DNA of 64,000 nt from NCBI GenBank assembly GCA_001632435.1, contig KV423975.1, forward strand, positions 1 through 64,000. The letters run 5' to 3'. The notes under the pieces were generated by a model. It made no database searches. It saw only the letters and a list, made by a program, of their open reading frames with translations, and was not told the DNA's origin. The first letter of the stretch is position 1. Each line of letters starts with the position of its first letter. Shown here piece by piece: positions 47,602 to 59,616 of the stretch. The translations under genes were made by a program, and so were the position numbers. Origin of the DNA: Calocera cornea HHB12733. Taxonomy: Eukaryota > Basidiomycota > Dacrymycetes > Dacrymycetales > Dacrymycetaceae.

Positions 47602-49673
47602 CTAACTGGGCTGACTTGGTAGAAATGCTGACGTTGGAGACCGTTCGTGCTGCTCTGCATCCCCATCTCTTCCTCTCGACTCGCAGTTCGTCACAGAATG
47701 GCCAGCAAGGGCCAGAGTCTCTCCATAAGCCGGCACTTTGGTCGGCTGTGGCTGCTGTTGGACCATTGATGCTGTCTGCACAGATGATGATGTCACCGCA
47801 GTAGGGGGACTGGCCTGGTAATACGGATAGTAGGAATAATATGCAGCGTTAAGCGGACTCGGAGTGACACCAGCCGATGGACTCTGGCCTACCCCGTTGA
47901 GCGCTCGCGGTGTAGCCGGACTGGTGGGCACAGAGGACGCGGGGGCTGTTGTACCTGAGGCTCCAGCTTGCAGGCTGACTCCACTGGTTTTTACCATGTT
48001 GAGGACTGCGGCCAATCCACTTAGCTGCGCAGGGTCCAGGAGACTGAGGTTAATCGTGATATCCAACATCTGGCCATTCTCCCTTGTCCCAACGAGGACC
48101 GCAGGTGGGGGTGCGTTCGCTGATGATGCTTCAGTGGCCTGGACGGGACGAATGCCGAGCGTTTCAAAGGCGGGCAGAACAGAGGCAGGGATTTGTAGCG
48201 GGATCGGGTGCGTCGGCACAGCACGCACGGGCGTTGCCGTTGTCAAGGATGCCATCCCAACCACCGATGTTGAAGTGGCTAACGGGGCTGTTTGGTCAAT
48301 CGCAGCTGGTATATGAGCAGACGGAAGCGAGGCTTTGGTAGACGTCGGCACGGATGGCGCTGTCGGTGGTACCAAAGATGTTGCAACTGTTGGGGGCTGT
48401 GCCGCTGTAGAGGGAGACGGTACGTTCAGTGGAGTAATAGATGTAGCCGGGGATGTAGCTGGCGCATAAGATCCAGGAGTGGCAGCTGCTGATACTGTAG
48501 CAACCCCCGTTCGTTGAGCGGCTTGTGTTTGAGCTTGTGCATAGGCAGCCCACGCTTGAGCGTACTGCATATACGCAGCTCGGTAGTCTCCAGACTGTGC
48601 TTGTCGTTGTATCTCAGCACTGCTGATCGGGACAGCGCCGGTTGCAGCGGTATAACCGGCATATGGGTTACCCGGCGTCCTTGCAGTGGGCGAATGTGCT
48701 GCAGCCGATGCCTGAGCGACAGCGGCGAGCTGCGCGGTATACGCCTGGTACGCCTTCCTTGCCTCAGCTTGCTCCTTCTCCTTCTTCTCCCGGGCATCTT
48801 TCTCCATCTGCGCAAGCTGGTCTCGCGTGGCACGAATCTCGGTGTTGAGCAGCGCATTGTACCGTCGATCATCATCCAGAGCAAGAGACTGAACTTGATA
48901 CAGCTGTTCTGATGGAGCCTCGTGCTAAATCGCTCAGGCTTCGTTCCACGTGCCGTACAAAGCTTAACACACCTTAGCTGATTTCGTTCTTATGCTATGG
49001 AATCGATCCTGGAGTGCCTTTCGACGCTTGAGTAGGGCCAGATTGCTTCTGAGATCTGCCGTTTGTGCGTCAATGATTTCCAAGGAGAAGCAATTGTCCT
49101 GACACACCTTGGACATCTTGACGAAGAGCCCCAGCCTCTTCGTCTTCTTTCTCTTTCCTCTTCAGATTCCGCGTTCTTGTTGAAAGGATGTCTTCATCGG
49201 GCTGCTGAAAGATGTGATACGGCAGTAGACGGTGGACAACATCAGTTGCATCTCTGAAGGGGGTCTTGTAGTCGGGATAGGTGACTGCAAGCTGGTCCGC
49301 AAGAATAGCTTGCGCCACTCTGGCTATGCGCTCAAACCCCGAAGCCTTCAGCGTCAAGCCAAGCTACATACCTGTGCGCGGCCTCTCGCATCAGGAGGGC
49401 ATCTTCTTCCCTTGCTATCCGCTTCCTCTTGGCCGATTCCTTCTCGGTAGGCTCGTCAGCCTTTCGCTGTGTATTGTTGGGCTCGCCCTGACCGGCCGGT
49501 GTCACTGTGTTGTCTGCTGTCGCTTTCGATGTTGACGGCGCCAATTGAGCCGCATAATAGGCAGCATAAGCAGCTGGCGAATACGACTGTCGGCGGGAGG
49601 CACTTGTAGAGGGCGAGGTAGGTGAGATTGCGGCTGCCTGGCGTTGTTCTGTCTGGGCCGGTGCGTGCGCCAT
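47602..49673 (-). CDS. GLTSCR-domain protein (SWI/SNF-associated, BICRA-like)
   Basis: The N-terminus is Ala/Ser/Tyr-rich (YSPAAYAAYYAAQLAPS), then basic (SAKRKRIAREEDALL). The GLTSCR region follows: VTYPDYKTPFRDATDVVHRL, LPYHIFQQPDED, then a coiled coil (DLRSNLALLKRRKALQDRFH). After that come QLYQVQSLALDDDRRYN, a charged coiled coil (QMEKDAREKKEKEQAEARKA) and a long Ala/Pro/Thr/Gln-rich tail. The human relatives BICRA and BICRAL define the non-canonical BAF remodelling complex. Three introns are seen; the first (about 49327-49378, 52 bp, ending ...gccag) is needed to keep the frame. The 3' end faces island 2 only 150 bp away. Confidence 0.82.
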
Positions 49674-50344
49674 GAATGGTCTTCCGCAACACGCGCAGAC
49701 GCGTGATTCAGGGCTGGTCCCGTCACGGATTCAATTATTCCCAAACGACGTACAACCCTTTGCCAGTGAGCAAGCAGTGAGTCATGTGTGTAGCTCAATG
49801 CGACATTGCAAGTTTACGACAGGCGTGCAGCAACCTCCTCCCCGCTTTGGTCAGACTCAGAACGTCACATGGCTTCTCCGCTTGATCCCACTGCTAGGGC
49901 TGCCCCTCACGTCCAGGCTCCCGGGCGCAACATGCTGCGTTTCTTCACTTTCCTTACCCGTGGCCGAGCAGGGTTAGAATTCTAGCTGTCCGCGAAGTCC
50001 ACAGTCCTGTACCGCCAAAGTGGCACGGAACTGCTCACCAGGCAAACACTTACCCTTGCTTCCAGTGCAGTGCAATATTGATACCCACTATGGCAATGGA
50101 ATCATCCGAAAACAGGAACGAAATGGGTTCGGGTTCGGCCCCAAGCACACATAAAACATTTAATTTCGTCATTTGAGCACATCATAAGAGGAGCGCATCG
50201 TGACGTTCATGGAGTATCATGAGGCGTCACTATTAGGGGATCATAACTGGCGTTGAAAAGACATAAACCAGATGTACTGGTCTGGAGAAGTGAAATGAAA
50301 CATCGCGGGCCATGTGCATCCGTGTCCGGTTTGGTGGGAGTCGC
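49674..50344. other. Promoter and spacer, no gene seen
   Basis: 670 bp between the GLTSCR gene start and the opsin-related gene stop. No convincing frame. Confidence 0.5.
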
Positions 50345-51329
50345 TTAAACGGCCCCAGCCTCAGCCATGGGAGCAGGCGCCCCACCGCCGAGCGGAACGC
50401 CCTTCTCGCCGGGTTGGTACTGCCTGCCGACACCGCCAACACCGACGCCGGTCATGCCAAAGCGACTGTAGTCGAGGGTGCGCAGTTGGAACAGGTGCAG
50501 CGCCAGGAAGAACGGCATTGTGAACAGGTCGAGGATACCATAGAAAATCATCTCGCCGTCAGATGTGATGACGTTACCGCCCTCGGAGAGGCCCCACGAA
50601 ATGGGGTAGATGAGCCAGATGAAGGCGAGGTACGCGGCTGCGGGCATGTTAGCATGATCAGAGCGGCTTTGTGGAGAAGCACTCACCACCACGCGTATGT
50701 AGGCTGCGCACATCATTTCCGACATAGCCAGCCGAAATTCGTCCTGGCCCAAGGAGGACGGAGACGACGTAGATAAGCGAAGCACAACCAAACCCATAGT
50801 AGCCCCACTTGTACGAGCTTGGGGTGAGCGCGCCGACAAGACCGCAGATAACGGACACGTCGATCATGAACATCGCGCCAAAGATGTCCGAGACGGGGAG
50901 TGCCGAGGCGAGTGCGACCTCGAGAACGAGGAGCGGACCCGTGAGGAACCACATCACATACCTACACCACTTTACCACTGTTAGCTTGGTTGAGATCAAG
51001 ATGACTAGCAAGCTCACCCAGATGGCACGGGTTGCAGGCTCTCCGGCGTAGTCTTGGTGCCTGACCCCATAGAACTCAGCAGTGACAGGCGTCGCGCCAA
51101 GATCAGAGGCCATGGAGTAGTACACGATGGTGCCGACTGTGAGAATGGCTATGGCAAGGATGTGGAACGCCCGGGTACCGCGTCGGCGGGAAAAGCTCCA
51201 GCCGACAAAGAGCAGGTCGGTAAGCAGGAAAGTGGCGAAGACGGCCCAGAGCCAGTCTGACCCATTCGTGTTGATGTCGATCCCGCTGTTACTCGGGTTC
51301 GCGTCGAGGGCGTAGTTACCGGCTGCCAT
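50345..51329 (-). CDS. Opsin-related seven-helix membrane protein lacking the retinal lysine (Yro2/Hsp30-like)
   Basis: Seven hydrophobic helices can be traced: WLWAVFATFLLTDLLFVGW, FHILAIAILTVGTIVYYSM, VSLLVILI, RYVMWFLTGPLLVLEVALA, MFMIDVSVICGLVGAL, AYLAFIWLIYPISW and EMIFYGILDLFTMPFFLAL. Compared with bacteriorhodopsin, the helix-C counter-ion position has Met (RYVMW for RYADW), D96 is Glu, and the Schiff-base lysine of helix G is Met (LDLFTMPFF for LDVSAKVGF). It therefore cannot bind retinal covalently and belongs with the fungal opsin-related chaperone-like proteins of the plasma membrane. One intron (about 50639-50685) precedes AAYLAF. About 18 residues before RYVMW have no counterpart in relatives and could be an unspliced intron, although the frame stays open. 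Confidence 0.9.
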
Positions 51330-52847
51330 TTCGTGAGTGGTGTTTGTGAGTATCGGGGGCTGGGGGATGACTCGTTTGAGGGCAGCTAGAGTGCTGGAGG
51401 GGTGTTGGCTGGCCCGGGACAGCTTTATATGCAATCTGAGAGGTATGGCATGGTCCAGACCCACGGAGACGAAGCAGGAGTCGGTCACATACTTGGGGGG
51501 CTTTGCCCACCGACATGCTTCTCACGAGTAACCAGCTCGCCAGTTCGCGAGGTGCAATGACGTGACATGACGGCAAATCTCCAACCGATGAACGCCTCGA
51601 GTATGGCCAATCATCAGACACAAAGCGGCGCTTGCCCAAAGCAAGCGGAGGATAGTGTAGTCCTGCTGAATGTGAGTGAGCACATATTTCGAGAACATGA
51701 AGGCAATGATGCGAGAATGCGGGGAAGGAGGCAATGTTGTCGTTGTCGCCGCGGCGCTGTGGCGTCATCCTTACGGCAAGCGATCCGCACTCGCCCCTTC
51801 CCGAAGCTCTCGCCTTCCTTTCAAGGAGGCTCGTCTCTTCGCGAACCCTAAGCCTGCCTCGCCCAGCACCGCTTCCAGGTAAGTAGTCTGGGAGCTCTAT
51901 TAACAGTTCACGCATTTGCATCAGGACAAAACCAGAGATAGGGCGTGCCGGCGGTCGGCTCCCAATCCAGATGCGGATCATGGTGTGAAACGGTGGTCCG
52001 CCTGACTGTTGGAGCATGATGTTGTTTTCGAGGTCTATTCCGCGGAACTCTAGATCCTCGGCGTGCATCCAGACATTGGAGGACAATTGACTTTTGCGCT
52101 GTCACGTTGGTGAGCTTGTGACCTCCACCAGTTAGTACACCACCCATGACTCGCCTTTGCGCCGCTTTGTGCTCCAATGACCTGACGTAAACGCGGGGAG
52201 GGGTTTGCAGACATAGCCGTCTCGTCTATTAAGAATGGTAGAATCACGGCTCGCGCATGCCAGCATATCGGGTAGTACTGACGAGAGTCTGGGCCAGTCA
52301 CGTACCTCTGACCTTCTCGCACGGTGTATTTGGCAGAAGATTAGTTCGTAGCCAAATATGCGCTGTCTGCGCTCTAAATAAACGCGTGCAGCGGCCGGCC
52401 TTCTATCCCACCTGTTTTCGCCACGTGCCAGCAGCCGTTCGAGAGGTCAGGCTCGTCTTGTGGCTCGTTCCAGAACGCCAGCTGAGTCTCATCTGGTGCT
52501 CACCGTAATCTCCGAGGCAAGGAAGCAATGGGACTGAGCGGCGGCGGTTGCCGAAGATGCAGCTTGGCAGGTTCTAGCATTTCGAAACGACAAACGAAGT
52601 CGAGAACACGTTGAAATCCCTGAGTCCAAAGTGCAGAATCGAGTGTCTTGGTTGCCTGCATGGCTGAATGTAAAGCCATAATACGAAGGCAGGGCGTTCT
52701 CTCGGGATAACGACCCAAAGCCGAGGAGGAAGCGAGCAAGTCGACTATATCTGGATGTATTGTCGTAATGAATTGCAGATGGAAAGTGCCAGAACAGGAC
52801 GAGGATGGAAATGTACAGGAAGAGAGAGACGCCGCAAGGTCCGCAAA
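51330..52847. other. 1.5-kb spacer with one coding-like stretch
   Basis: On the minus strand around 52086-51880 the frame reads SNVWMHAEDLEFRGIDLE and FVLMQMRELLIELPDYLPG, which looks protein-like. I find no start, stop or partner exons that make a gene, so it may be a remnant. A CCACGTG-like site and short AT-rich runs are present, but no other structure. Confidence 0.35.
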
Positions 52848-53795
52848 TCAAACCACTGGACAGACGCATCAGCATTGCACATACAGCCCCAGCTTAGCCG
52901 CACTCACACAATACAGCATTCACACAGCCGTCGTTCTCCGGGTTGTTGGTCACCTGAGCATACTTGCCCCATACCGCCTTCCCTCCAGTTGTGACGATAC
53001 CCAGCTCGGAGACGTTGACCTCGATGACTGTGCCCTTTGTGAGGACACCCAATGAAGTGTACATCGGTGATTGTGGGTTCTTCTTCACGCCGATTATCGG
53101 TAGCTGGAAGGTTGCCTGCAGATCCGGATGTGTGACATTCGCCTTCTTGACACGCAGACCCATTGGGCGGATGAAACGTTCGAGCTTGACAGGTTTGCGC
53201 GTAAAGCCCTCCCCAACGAACGTCGCCTTCGTAACCATCCGCTTCCATGCCTTCTTCTTCCCCTTTCCTGTCCGCAGCACCTTGAACACCTCCTCTTCCG
53301 CCACCCCACGCACTTTCGGTAGAGGCACGGAGTACTTTGCGGCCTTGTCCTTCCTCCGCTGCTTGACAGCCGAAGAAAGTGCCTTGGCATTGTTTTGTTG
53401 CTCGCGGTCAAGCAGGTAGGTGGGCAGTGCAGTGCCAGACTCTTCGGTGGAGGATGTCGTTTTGAGGTTCCGCTCGTCGTGCTGCTTGAGCGTCTTCTTA
53501 AGCTGCACCTTCTTAGCATACTGTGCTTGATGAAGAAGCTTCGCCTTGAAACCATGCATAGTCTGGGTCTTAGCAGACATGCGGTGGGCTTCACGAGCAG
53601 CGCGTTTCCGCCTGTATGGATTGTGAGTATGGCGACGAGAAGGACAAATCAGAGAAACGCACTTCTTCTCCTCATAATCTAACCGCCGCCCATGCCGCTT
53701 GATGTGCTCTTCGATATATTCGTTCTGGGGCTAGATTGCAGAAAGCACGTCAGATACAGGTCTGACAGCGTCTGAATGCAGTACGAGCGTACCAT
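52848..53795 (-). CDS. NSA2: Ribosome biogenesis protein NSA2
   Basis: NSA2 joins pre-60S particles late in nucleolar maturation and supports 27S rRNA processing. The join gives M, then [73 protein letters not shown], and the eS8-like C-terminal barrel ending [15 protein letters not shown]. Exon 1 is the ATG codon alone (53793-53795), followed by a 62-bp intron (53731-53792). The last exon holds only the final LV and stop after an intron ending ...gtccag. About 260 residues, full length. It is divergent from YIP1. Confidence 0.95.
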
Positions 53796-54131
53796 GTTAG
53801 CCTGTAACAGCAAGAGAGCGAGTATGGAGGAGGAAGGGCAGACGACGAGCCAAAAGTTGAAAGCGCTCCCTCACGCGAACGGAGCCAAAACGAACCGTGA
53901 TGGGCCGGAGTTGGGCTGGCCATTCAGTTGGTCCCGCCGTCATCACGCGTCAGGGCCAAGGGCGCACTCCACGTTACCAGAGAGCACGGACGGGGCGACG
54001 CGCAGTGAAGACCATATTCAGCACCACGTAGATCCACCGCATTCATCGATACCTCGCCTCACCCATCTCCTCTACGGCTTGCTTGCCTTCTGTCATACCG
54101 AACCCCGCTCAAAAAAGGACATTGAGTCTCA
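53796..54131. promoter_or_regulatory. Shared divergent promoter of NSA2 and YIP1
   Basis: 336 bp between the two start codons. It must carry both promoters; no individual element is certain. Confidence 0.5.
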
Positions 54132-55075
54132 ATGTCCAACGTTCTCTTTGACCAACAAAACCCCTATGGACCTCCTCAAAGTCAATACTACGGCGCTTCG
54201 CCTTCCCACGCGCCTAACCTCCAATTCTACCAGTCGGACCCCTCCGGCTACAATGCATACAACCACCGACCAAGTTTAGAGGGAAACGTTGGGAGTGGCG
54301 CGGGCGTAGGTGGTGTGGGAGGCGCGGCGCCGTATGGACGAATCGAGGGACCATGGTGGTATGCGTTTGGAACAGGGGGACTAGAGGGCGAGCCCCCGTT
54401 GTTAGAAGGCCAGTAGCGAACTCGTTGTATCGGTGCCGTCTCCTGACCGTCCCTACAGAACTCGGAGTCAACTTCCATCACATACGCGCCAAATCGCTAA
54501 CGGTTCTCAACCCCCTCCAACGAGTTGATGCTCGCATAATGGATGATGCCGATCTAGCTGGTCCACTCCTTTTCTGCTTCTGCCTTGCCATGTTCCTTCT
54601 CATAGTATGTCATCCGTTTCTTTCGCTTAGCGGTCCGTTTTAACAGCTCTACCTCTACAGAGTGGCAAGCCCCAATTCGGCTACATCTACGGTGTCGCTT
54701 TGCTCGGCACCACAAGCGTATACGCGCTTCTGAATTTAATGAGCGAAACCGGAATTGACGCATACCGGACGGCGTCAGTATTAGGCTATTGTCTCCTGCC
54801 GATGGTCGCCGTGGGTGCATTGAGCGTGGGAGTGAAGCTCGAGTGCGTCTGTACATTGGTATTTGTTGCGTTTACTTACCAGGACCAGTGGCATGCTCGG
54901 CTACATCGTCTCCCTGCTCAGCGTATCATGGTGCACGTACTCCGCAAGCGCCATCTTCTGTGCTGTACTCGCGATGCACGACCAGCGTCTGCTCGTCGCA
55001 TATCCCGTTGCGCTGCTATATGGATGTTTTGGGCTCTTGACGGTGTTCAATGTCGGTGGCGTTGTGAAGTCATAG
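54132..55075 (+). CDS. YIP1: Yip1-family membrane protein (YIPF5/Yip1)
   Basis: This five-helix protein of ER-to-Golgi vesicles binds Ypt/Rab GTPases. The N-terminus is Tyr/Pro/Gln-rich and cytosolic. The Yip1 signature follows: [38 protein letters not shown]. The membrane segments are [63 protein letters not shown] and [20 protein letters not shown]. Introns are at about 54415-54459, 54604-54659 and 54842-54882, all GT...AG and frame-preserving. Full length, about 270 residues. Confidence 0.93.
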
Positions 55076-56427
55076 GTCACTTTTCGACGGCGACAATGTG
55101 CCAGGAAGAGCAGATGTGCGCAGAGTGGCGAGCGTCTTGTGAGGGTCACCGGTTCTCGAACAGGACTTCAGGGGGACTTGCAGCCATGAGAGTCAATGCG
55201 CTCCAGAGATAGCTTCCTGGGCTTGGGACCAATATATTCACGTGATGTCTCTTTGTCAACTGTACCGATGCCGATCAGCGGCCGTTATCACTTGAGCCTT
55301 TCTCCGCAGAGGTGTCTTTTTGCATGCTGCCACAGAGGTTCTATACGCATTGTGGGTGGATCCCTGCAACATTTCCATGATGTGCTAGCCCCAGTGTGGG
55401 ACCGATCGTGCTTGCAAGGTGGCCTGGAGGTGAAGGCGAGAACGTACCACCACGGCGTGAACGGATAGGTGATCACGACCGTTTCAATCGGGCATTGCTC
55501 TCGCCACCCCCATTGAAGGCGCAAAACGGCGACGTTAGAGCTTCTCCCCGACAGCGTCTGTGAGGCTCCACGGAGACACGGCTGCCTCACGCCACAGTAC
55601 GATGTGATCCACACAATGTATGCTGGACCCAAGAAACATTGTTTCGCGCTGTCGCGTTTCAAGCCATGGTACGGTGAATATAACGACGTGGGTTGAACGT
55701 TCATTGTAGCATACTGCTGTCCACCGGGGCTTAATGTAAGCACGCCGGCCCATTCAACCTGGCCCTTTCTGAGAGAGGGGCTTTCTACCACGAACGCGAC
55801 CCCGATCGAAGGGGTCTATTTATTGTTATAAGTAAGTTATCCAGTTCCAATTGATAATTGATCGCGAGGTCACATGCAGAGTTGGTCAGGTACGTCCCTC
55901 CGGACGCTTCCGCTCAATTTCCCAGTCTTCCTAAGGAAAAGAAGCGCCTGCACCGCCTCGCACTGCACGCACAGCCCAGACTGTCGCAGTCGTTCCGGAC
56001 CTTCCAACCCAAGATCCTGTCAGCGCTTGTCCGTCGGCGACACGGTCACGTTCGAACGTGCTTACTGGAGTCATGCCCTGGGTGTTGCTTCTCTCCGCGC
56101 TCGGTGCGACCCAAAGCAACTGGGGACCTTGATGTCCTGCACAGGTTACATCGTCATTGGTCCTCCAACAGACCCCATCACCGATCGGCAGGCGCATGTT
56201 GCTGAGGGATGAGAAATTTGTATGGCTTGGTAGTCTAACTGTTTCGAATGTTACCCGCCCGCCACTCCCGTCCACGACCCACTAAAATGTCACGTATATC
56301 AGTCGCCGAGCTCGACCTCTATACTCACCCTTTCCCTCCCCTCCGCGGTGTACTGTAGGCTGTCTCGCGCATCGGGCAGCGGCTTGGCCGTCCTGCACCC
56401 TCACACCGCTCGGCGGAGAGTGTCACT
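55076..56427. other. Spacer of 1.35 kb, no gene supported
   Basis: Contains open frames on both strands up to about 165 codons. They are rich in Arg, Ser, Cys and Trp, with no hydrophobic or conserved pattern. They are treated as chance. Confidence 0.4.
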
Positions 56428-58159
56428 ATGTCGTCGATTACGGCATCAGATCTAACCCAAGATGAGCTCAATGAGCTCGTCATGCACGGGTTGACAATTA
56501 ATGTAAGCCCCTGTGTGTGTACGCCAAGGTGCCTTGCACTCACGAGACGCTACACAGCGACTTTATGGTGAGGGAGCCAACATCCTCGTTCCGAGACTCG
56601 TCCCTGATTGTTCCGATGTCAAGTTGCTGCTTTAGCTTGGATGGTTTACGGCGCGTAGCCACCACCTTTCTCTATGCTCTGCGTAGCTGACCCTTCTTCA
56701 GAACACTTTATTACGCTGGATAAAGAGGCAAGTATCTGACGATACATACTCCTTTCGACTTCTCACTCAATATGGTGCAGATAGTGTATATGTGGTACTG
56801 GAGCAAGCGCATAGAAGTCGGTCGCATATTGTTCTTCCTGGTGACTTATCTCCCGAAGACAGGCCTACGTTACGCTGACCATAGCACAGAATCGCTATGG
56901 AGTCCCATTGGAGTTCATACCCATTGTGATCGGTGGGCTAGGTCATACTGTAAACCATCAACAGTGCTTACTAGATTTCCAGGGAACATAATGCCGTATC
57001 CCACTGAAGACGTACGTGTCTATTTTGTGTGTGGATGAATCAGTCACCGGCATCTAACTCCAAATGTTTTATAGTTGTGCGTTCTCCGTAGTGCTCATGT
57101 AGAGGCACGGACCAACCGCTGAGTAGCTGCCACGCGTGGTACTCCTTTCAACAATTTAGCAATCTGGCAAGTCTGGCTGTCGTGCAGCGTACGTACTATT
57201 TGTACACTTTTTGTTATCTGTTTCTGATGCTTTCGTCCAAGTTTGCCTCATGTTGCGAACTTGGGCATTATTTGGTGCTCGCCGCAACGTGTTGATTGGA
57301 CTGTCTGTTTTCATGATTGTAGGTGTGACTAGCCCGTGACCCATGTCATCTACTGACGCCGTATCAGGCATGCGCCTTTGCAAGTGGTGTAATCATTGCC
57401 TTAACTGGGGGAGGCAGTGCATGTAAGTAGAATCTAGCTTAACCTGCGGGGTTCGCAGCTGAGGCACAGCAGTCATCATTGATCCCACATTGACGATGGT
57501 GGGCTGCGACAATATCAAACCACTGGACGACCGTTTCTACATTGTGTGGATTCCCATCATAGTGTTCGACTTCGTCTTGTGCATTCTGTCCATCATCAAG
57601 GTATTAGAGCACCGTCAGTAGTCTCTTGTGGACGCAACAAAACGAGCCACCGACAATGTTTTCTTATTTGTTTTGCAGGGCGAGACGACGTGCACAGCCC
57701 ATTGGTGGACCTGCTCCATCGAGACGGGTTGGCTTACTTTGCACTCAGTCTAAGTAAAGAGCTTCACGCGGGCGTGACCTTGTGGCTGTAGCTGATATAT
57801 TCACAGGCCTCGGTATGTTGAATGCCTGTATGTACGCAATAGCGCCGGTATGTAAGCAGCGATCCCGCACAAGTTCAACACTCATCTGTTGCGAAGCTGC
57901 ATCTCAAGCCCCTCGGAGTACCGTATGTCATCCTTTGACTACGACGAGCTTGTCTCACAAATTTCTACCCAGAGTTCTTTCCTCTGTTCTCTGCGTCGCT
58001 TGTTCTAGGATGTTGCTAAACGTTCGTTCCATGGCGGGAACGCAACGGCCGACATTGTCCGAAGTGTCACCGCCAGTGGAAAATTCCAATTTAACAACAA
58101 TGGACAACATCGTATTCGAGCAGAGCGAGGAGCGTTCATATCCAATGAGTCTTGTGTAA
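56428..58159 (+). CDS. DUF6533-type seven-helix membrane protein, copy 1
   Basis: Many short exons join to a membrane protein: MSSITASDLTQDELNELV, EHFITLDKE, YMWYWSKRIEVGRILFFL, NRYGVPLEFIPIVIG, SNLASLAVVQ, VCLMLRTWALFGARRNVLIG, ACAFASGVIIALTGGG, WIPIIVFDFVLCILSIIK, SPLVDLLHRDGLAYFALSL and VLCVACSRMLLNVRS. The tail is acidic. The YxxFxTLDxE and LRTWALFG motifs are typical of the DUF6533 family of Agaricomycete surface proteins, whose function is unknown. The intron 56728-56780 has a GC donor. Two or three exons between about 56940 and 57150 could not be fixed, so a small defect is possible. It is paralogous to the next gene. Confidence 0.75.
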
Positions 58160-59616
58160 AAGTGGGTCCATTTGTCACGCATGTATTTTTTTTATTGTTG
58201 TACCAGTTGCCGTATACCTCTCCCTACCCTAAATTCAGATGCCTCATCACGGACAGCGTTGTGGGCTCCTGCCATTGAGTCAAAGTGGGAGCGTGAAATA
58301 GGTCCAATCCGAAATCATACTTCAATACGTCGCTCGTGCTAAAGGATCATATGCTCAGAAGGGGAGGGCACAAGGATTCAGAGCAGGAAGTCAAGGTTCA
58401 GTTAGAAGACATGTGGGGCCCGAGAAGCGCCCACCGGATTCGGAAAGCGCGCTAGATCGACATCCGATTCATGCGCCTCGGGCACATTCTGCAATTAGGA
58501 GTCAGGAGGCGGGCGAATCGTATAAAGTCATGTCCTTTGTCGAGTGCTCCTGTAGATCTTTGCTTCACAGATGCACACCGAGCTCACTGGCACCGACCAT
58601 GCTCCTCCTCCTGCGCTTCCATCCCATAACACGTGCTGAAGCTGTGCTCCTAATTTGGCTGTGTGCTCTCCTCAGCTTCCATCAGGTCCGCTTCGCACTG
58701 CGTTCTGCTCTTGCTTCTGTTACACACAGGAGTTGTGTCCTCCTTCTAGCTGCTGCCTACTTGAGTTCTAGCTTACCTTGTTATCAAGTGAACACCCGTA
58801 TCTCCCTGAGGGATCGGCTCGGATCAAAGGCGTTACCCCGATCCGGATTTGAAGCTGGACCCCATGCAAGGCTTGTTAGCAGCTTGGGAGTTACAGGAAC
58901 CGCTCTATGGTTTGCCACTGTCATGCGGCAACTTCCTATGTCCGGAGCAAACATGCCGGAAGATATTCCTACCCCACTGGTCTACGCGTCTTCCACAGCA
59001 AGGGAATACATTTTGCTGTGTTGACGTTATCCGCTCGTGCGCCGCCGCATTTTGCCTCATGTTCGTACAGCCACAAGCGTGAGTAGAGCGGTCCTTGTCC
59101 TCCGCTTTCCCCAAAGGACTCGGCTAACCCGGCCTCAGGAATTTCTGCGACCTGGGCCATTGATTCTGTTGCTCTTGTTACGGCAGGTCTGCTGCCGGGT
59201 GGGAATGCTGGTGCTCCACGTGCCCTTCTGCCTTTGTCCACATGCCACCTCGCATCTCATGATCTCCTACCCTTAACGCTGGAACACGCAATCCGACGTC
59301 CATGGACTATCATGATGACAGCGACGACGACGAAGCGTCTCAATCTCCGCTCATCCCTAGATACAAGAATATGCGACTCTGTCCATTATCTAAGGCTTTC
59401 CGGGGCTGCGCACTCAATCCGGTATCGCCTCAGGGGCTAGCCGACGTCCCATGGACCCACATCCCCCGACTCCCGACCCCGCGCTAGCGGGTATATACGC
59501 GTTGTTGACAAGTCCGGCAGTCGATGTACCCCCCAGTGTCTCAGTGTACATTATCTCCACTTTGGCAAGCTACTCTCCAGAGATACCCAGCGCGAGCTTG
59601 CCGCAGTTGTAACACC
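58160..59616. other. Spacer between the DUF6533 paralogs
   Basis: A 203-codon frame starts at 58413 (MGPEKRPPDSESALDRH; later MLLLLRFHPITRAEAVLLIW). It has hydrophobic pieces but no family likeness and no supporting introns, so it is not called as a gene. Confidence 0.35.

Noticed and set aside
49327..49380. Apparent frameshift in the GLTSCR-domain gene after MREAAHR
   Set aside because: A canonical 52-bp intron (gtatgt...gccag) joins AAHR to VAQAILAD in the correct frame, so no shift is needed.
55288..55791. 167-codon minus-strand frame
   Set aside because: Composition is Cys/Trp/Ser/Arg-rich without conserved blocks; treated as chance.
58413..59024. 203-codon frame between the DUF6533 genes as a gene
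   Set aside because: No family pattern, no splice structure, and hydrophobic parts scattered without helix-like periodicity.
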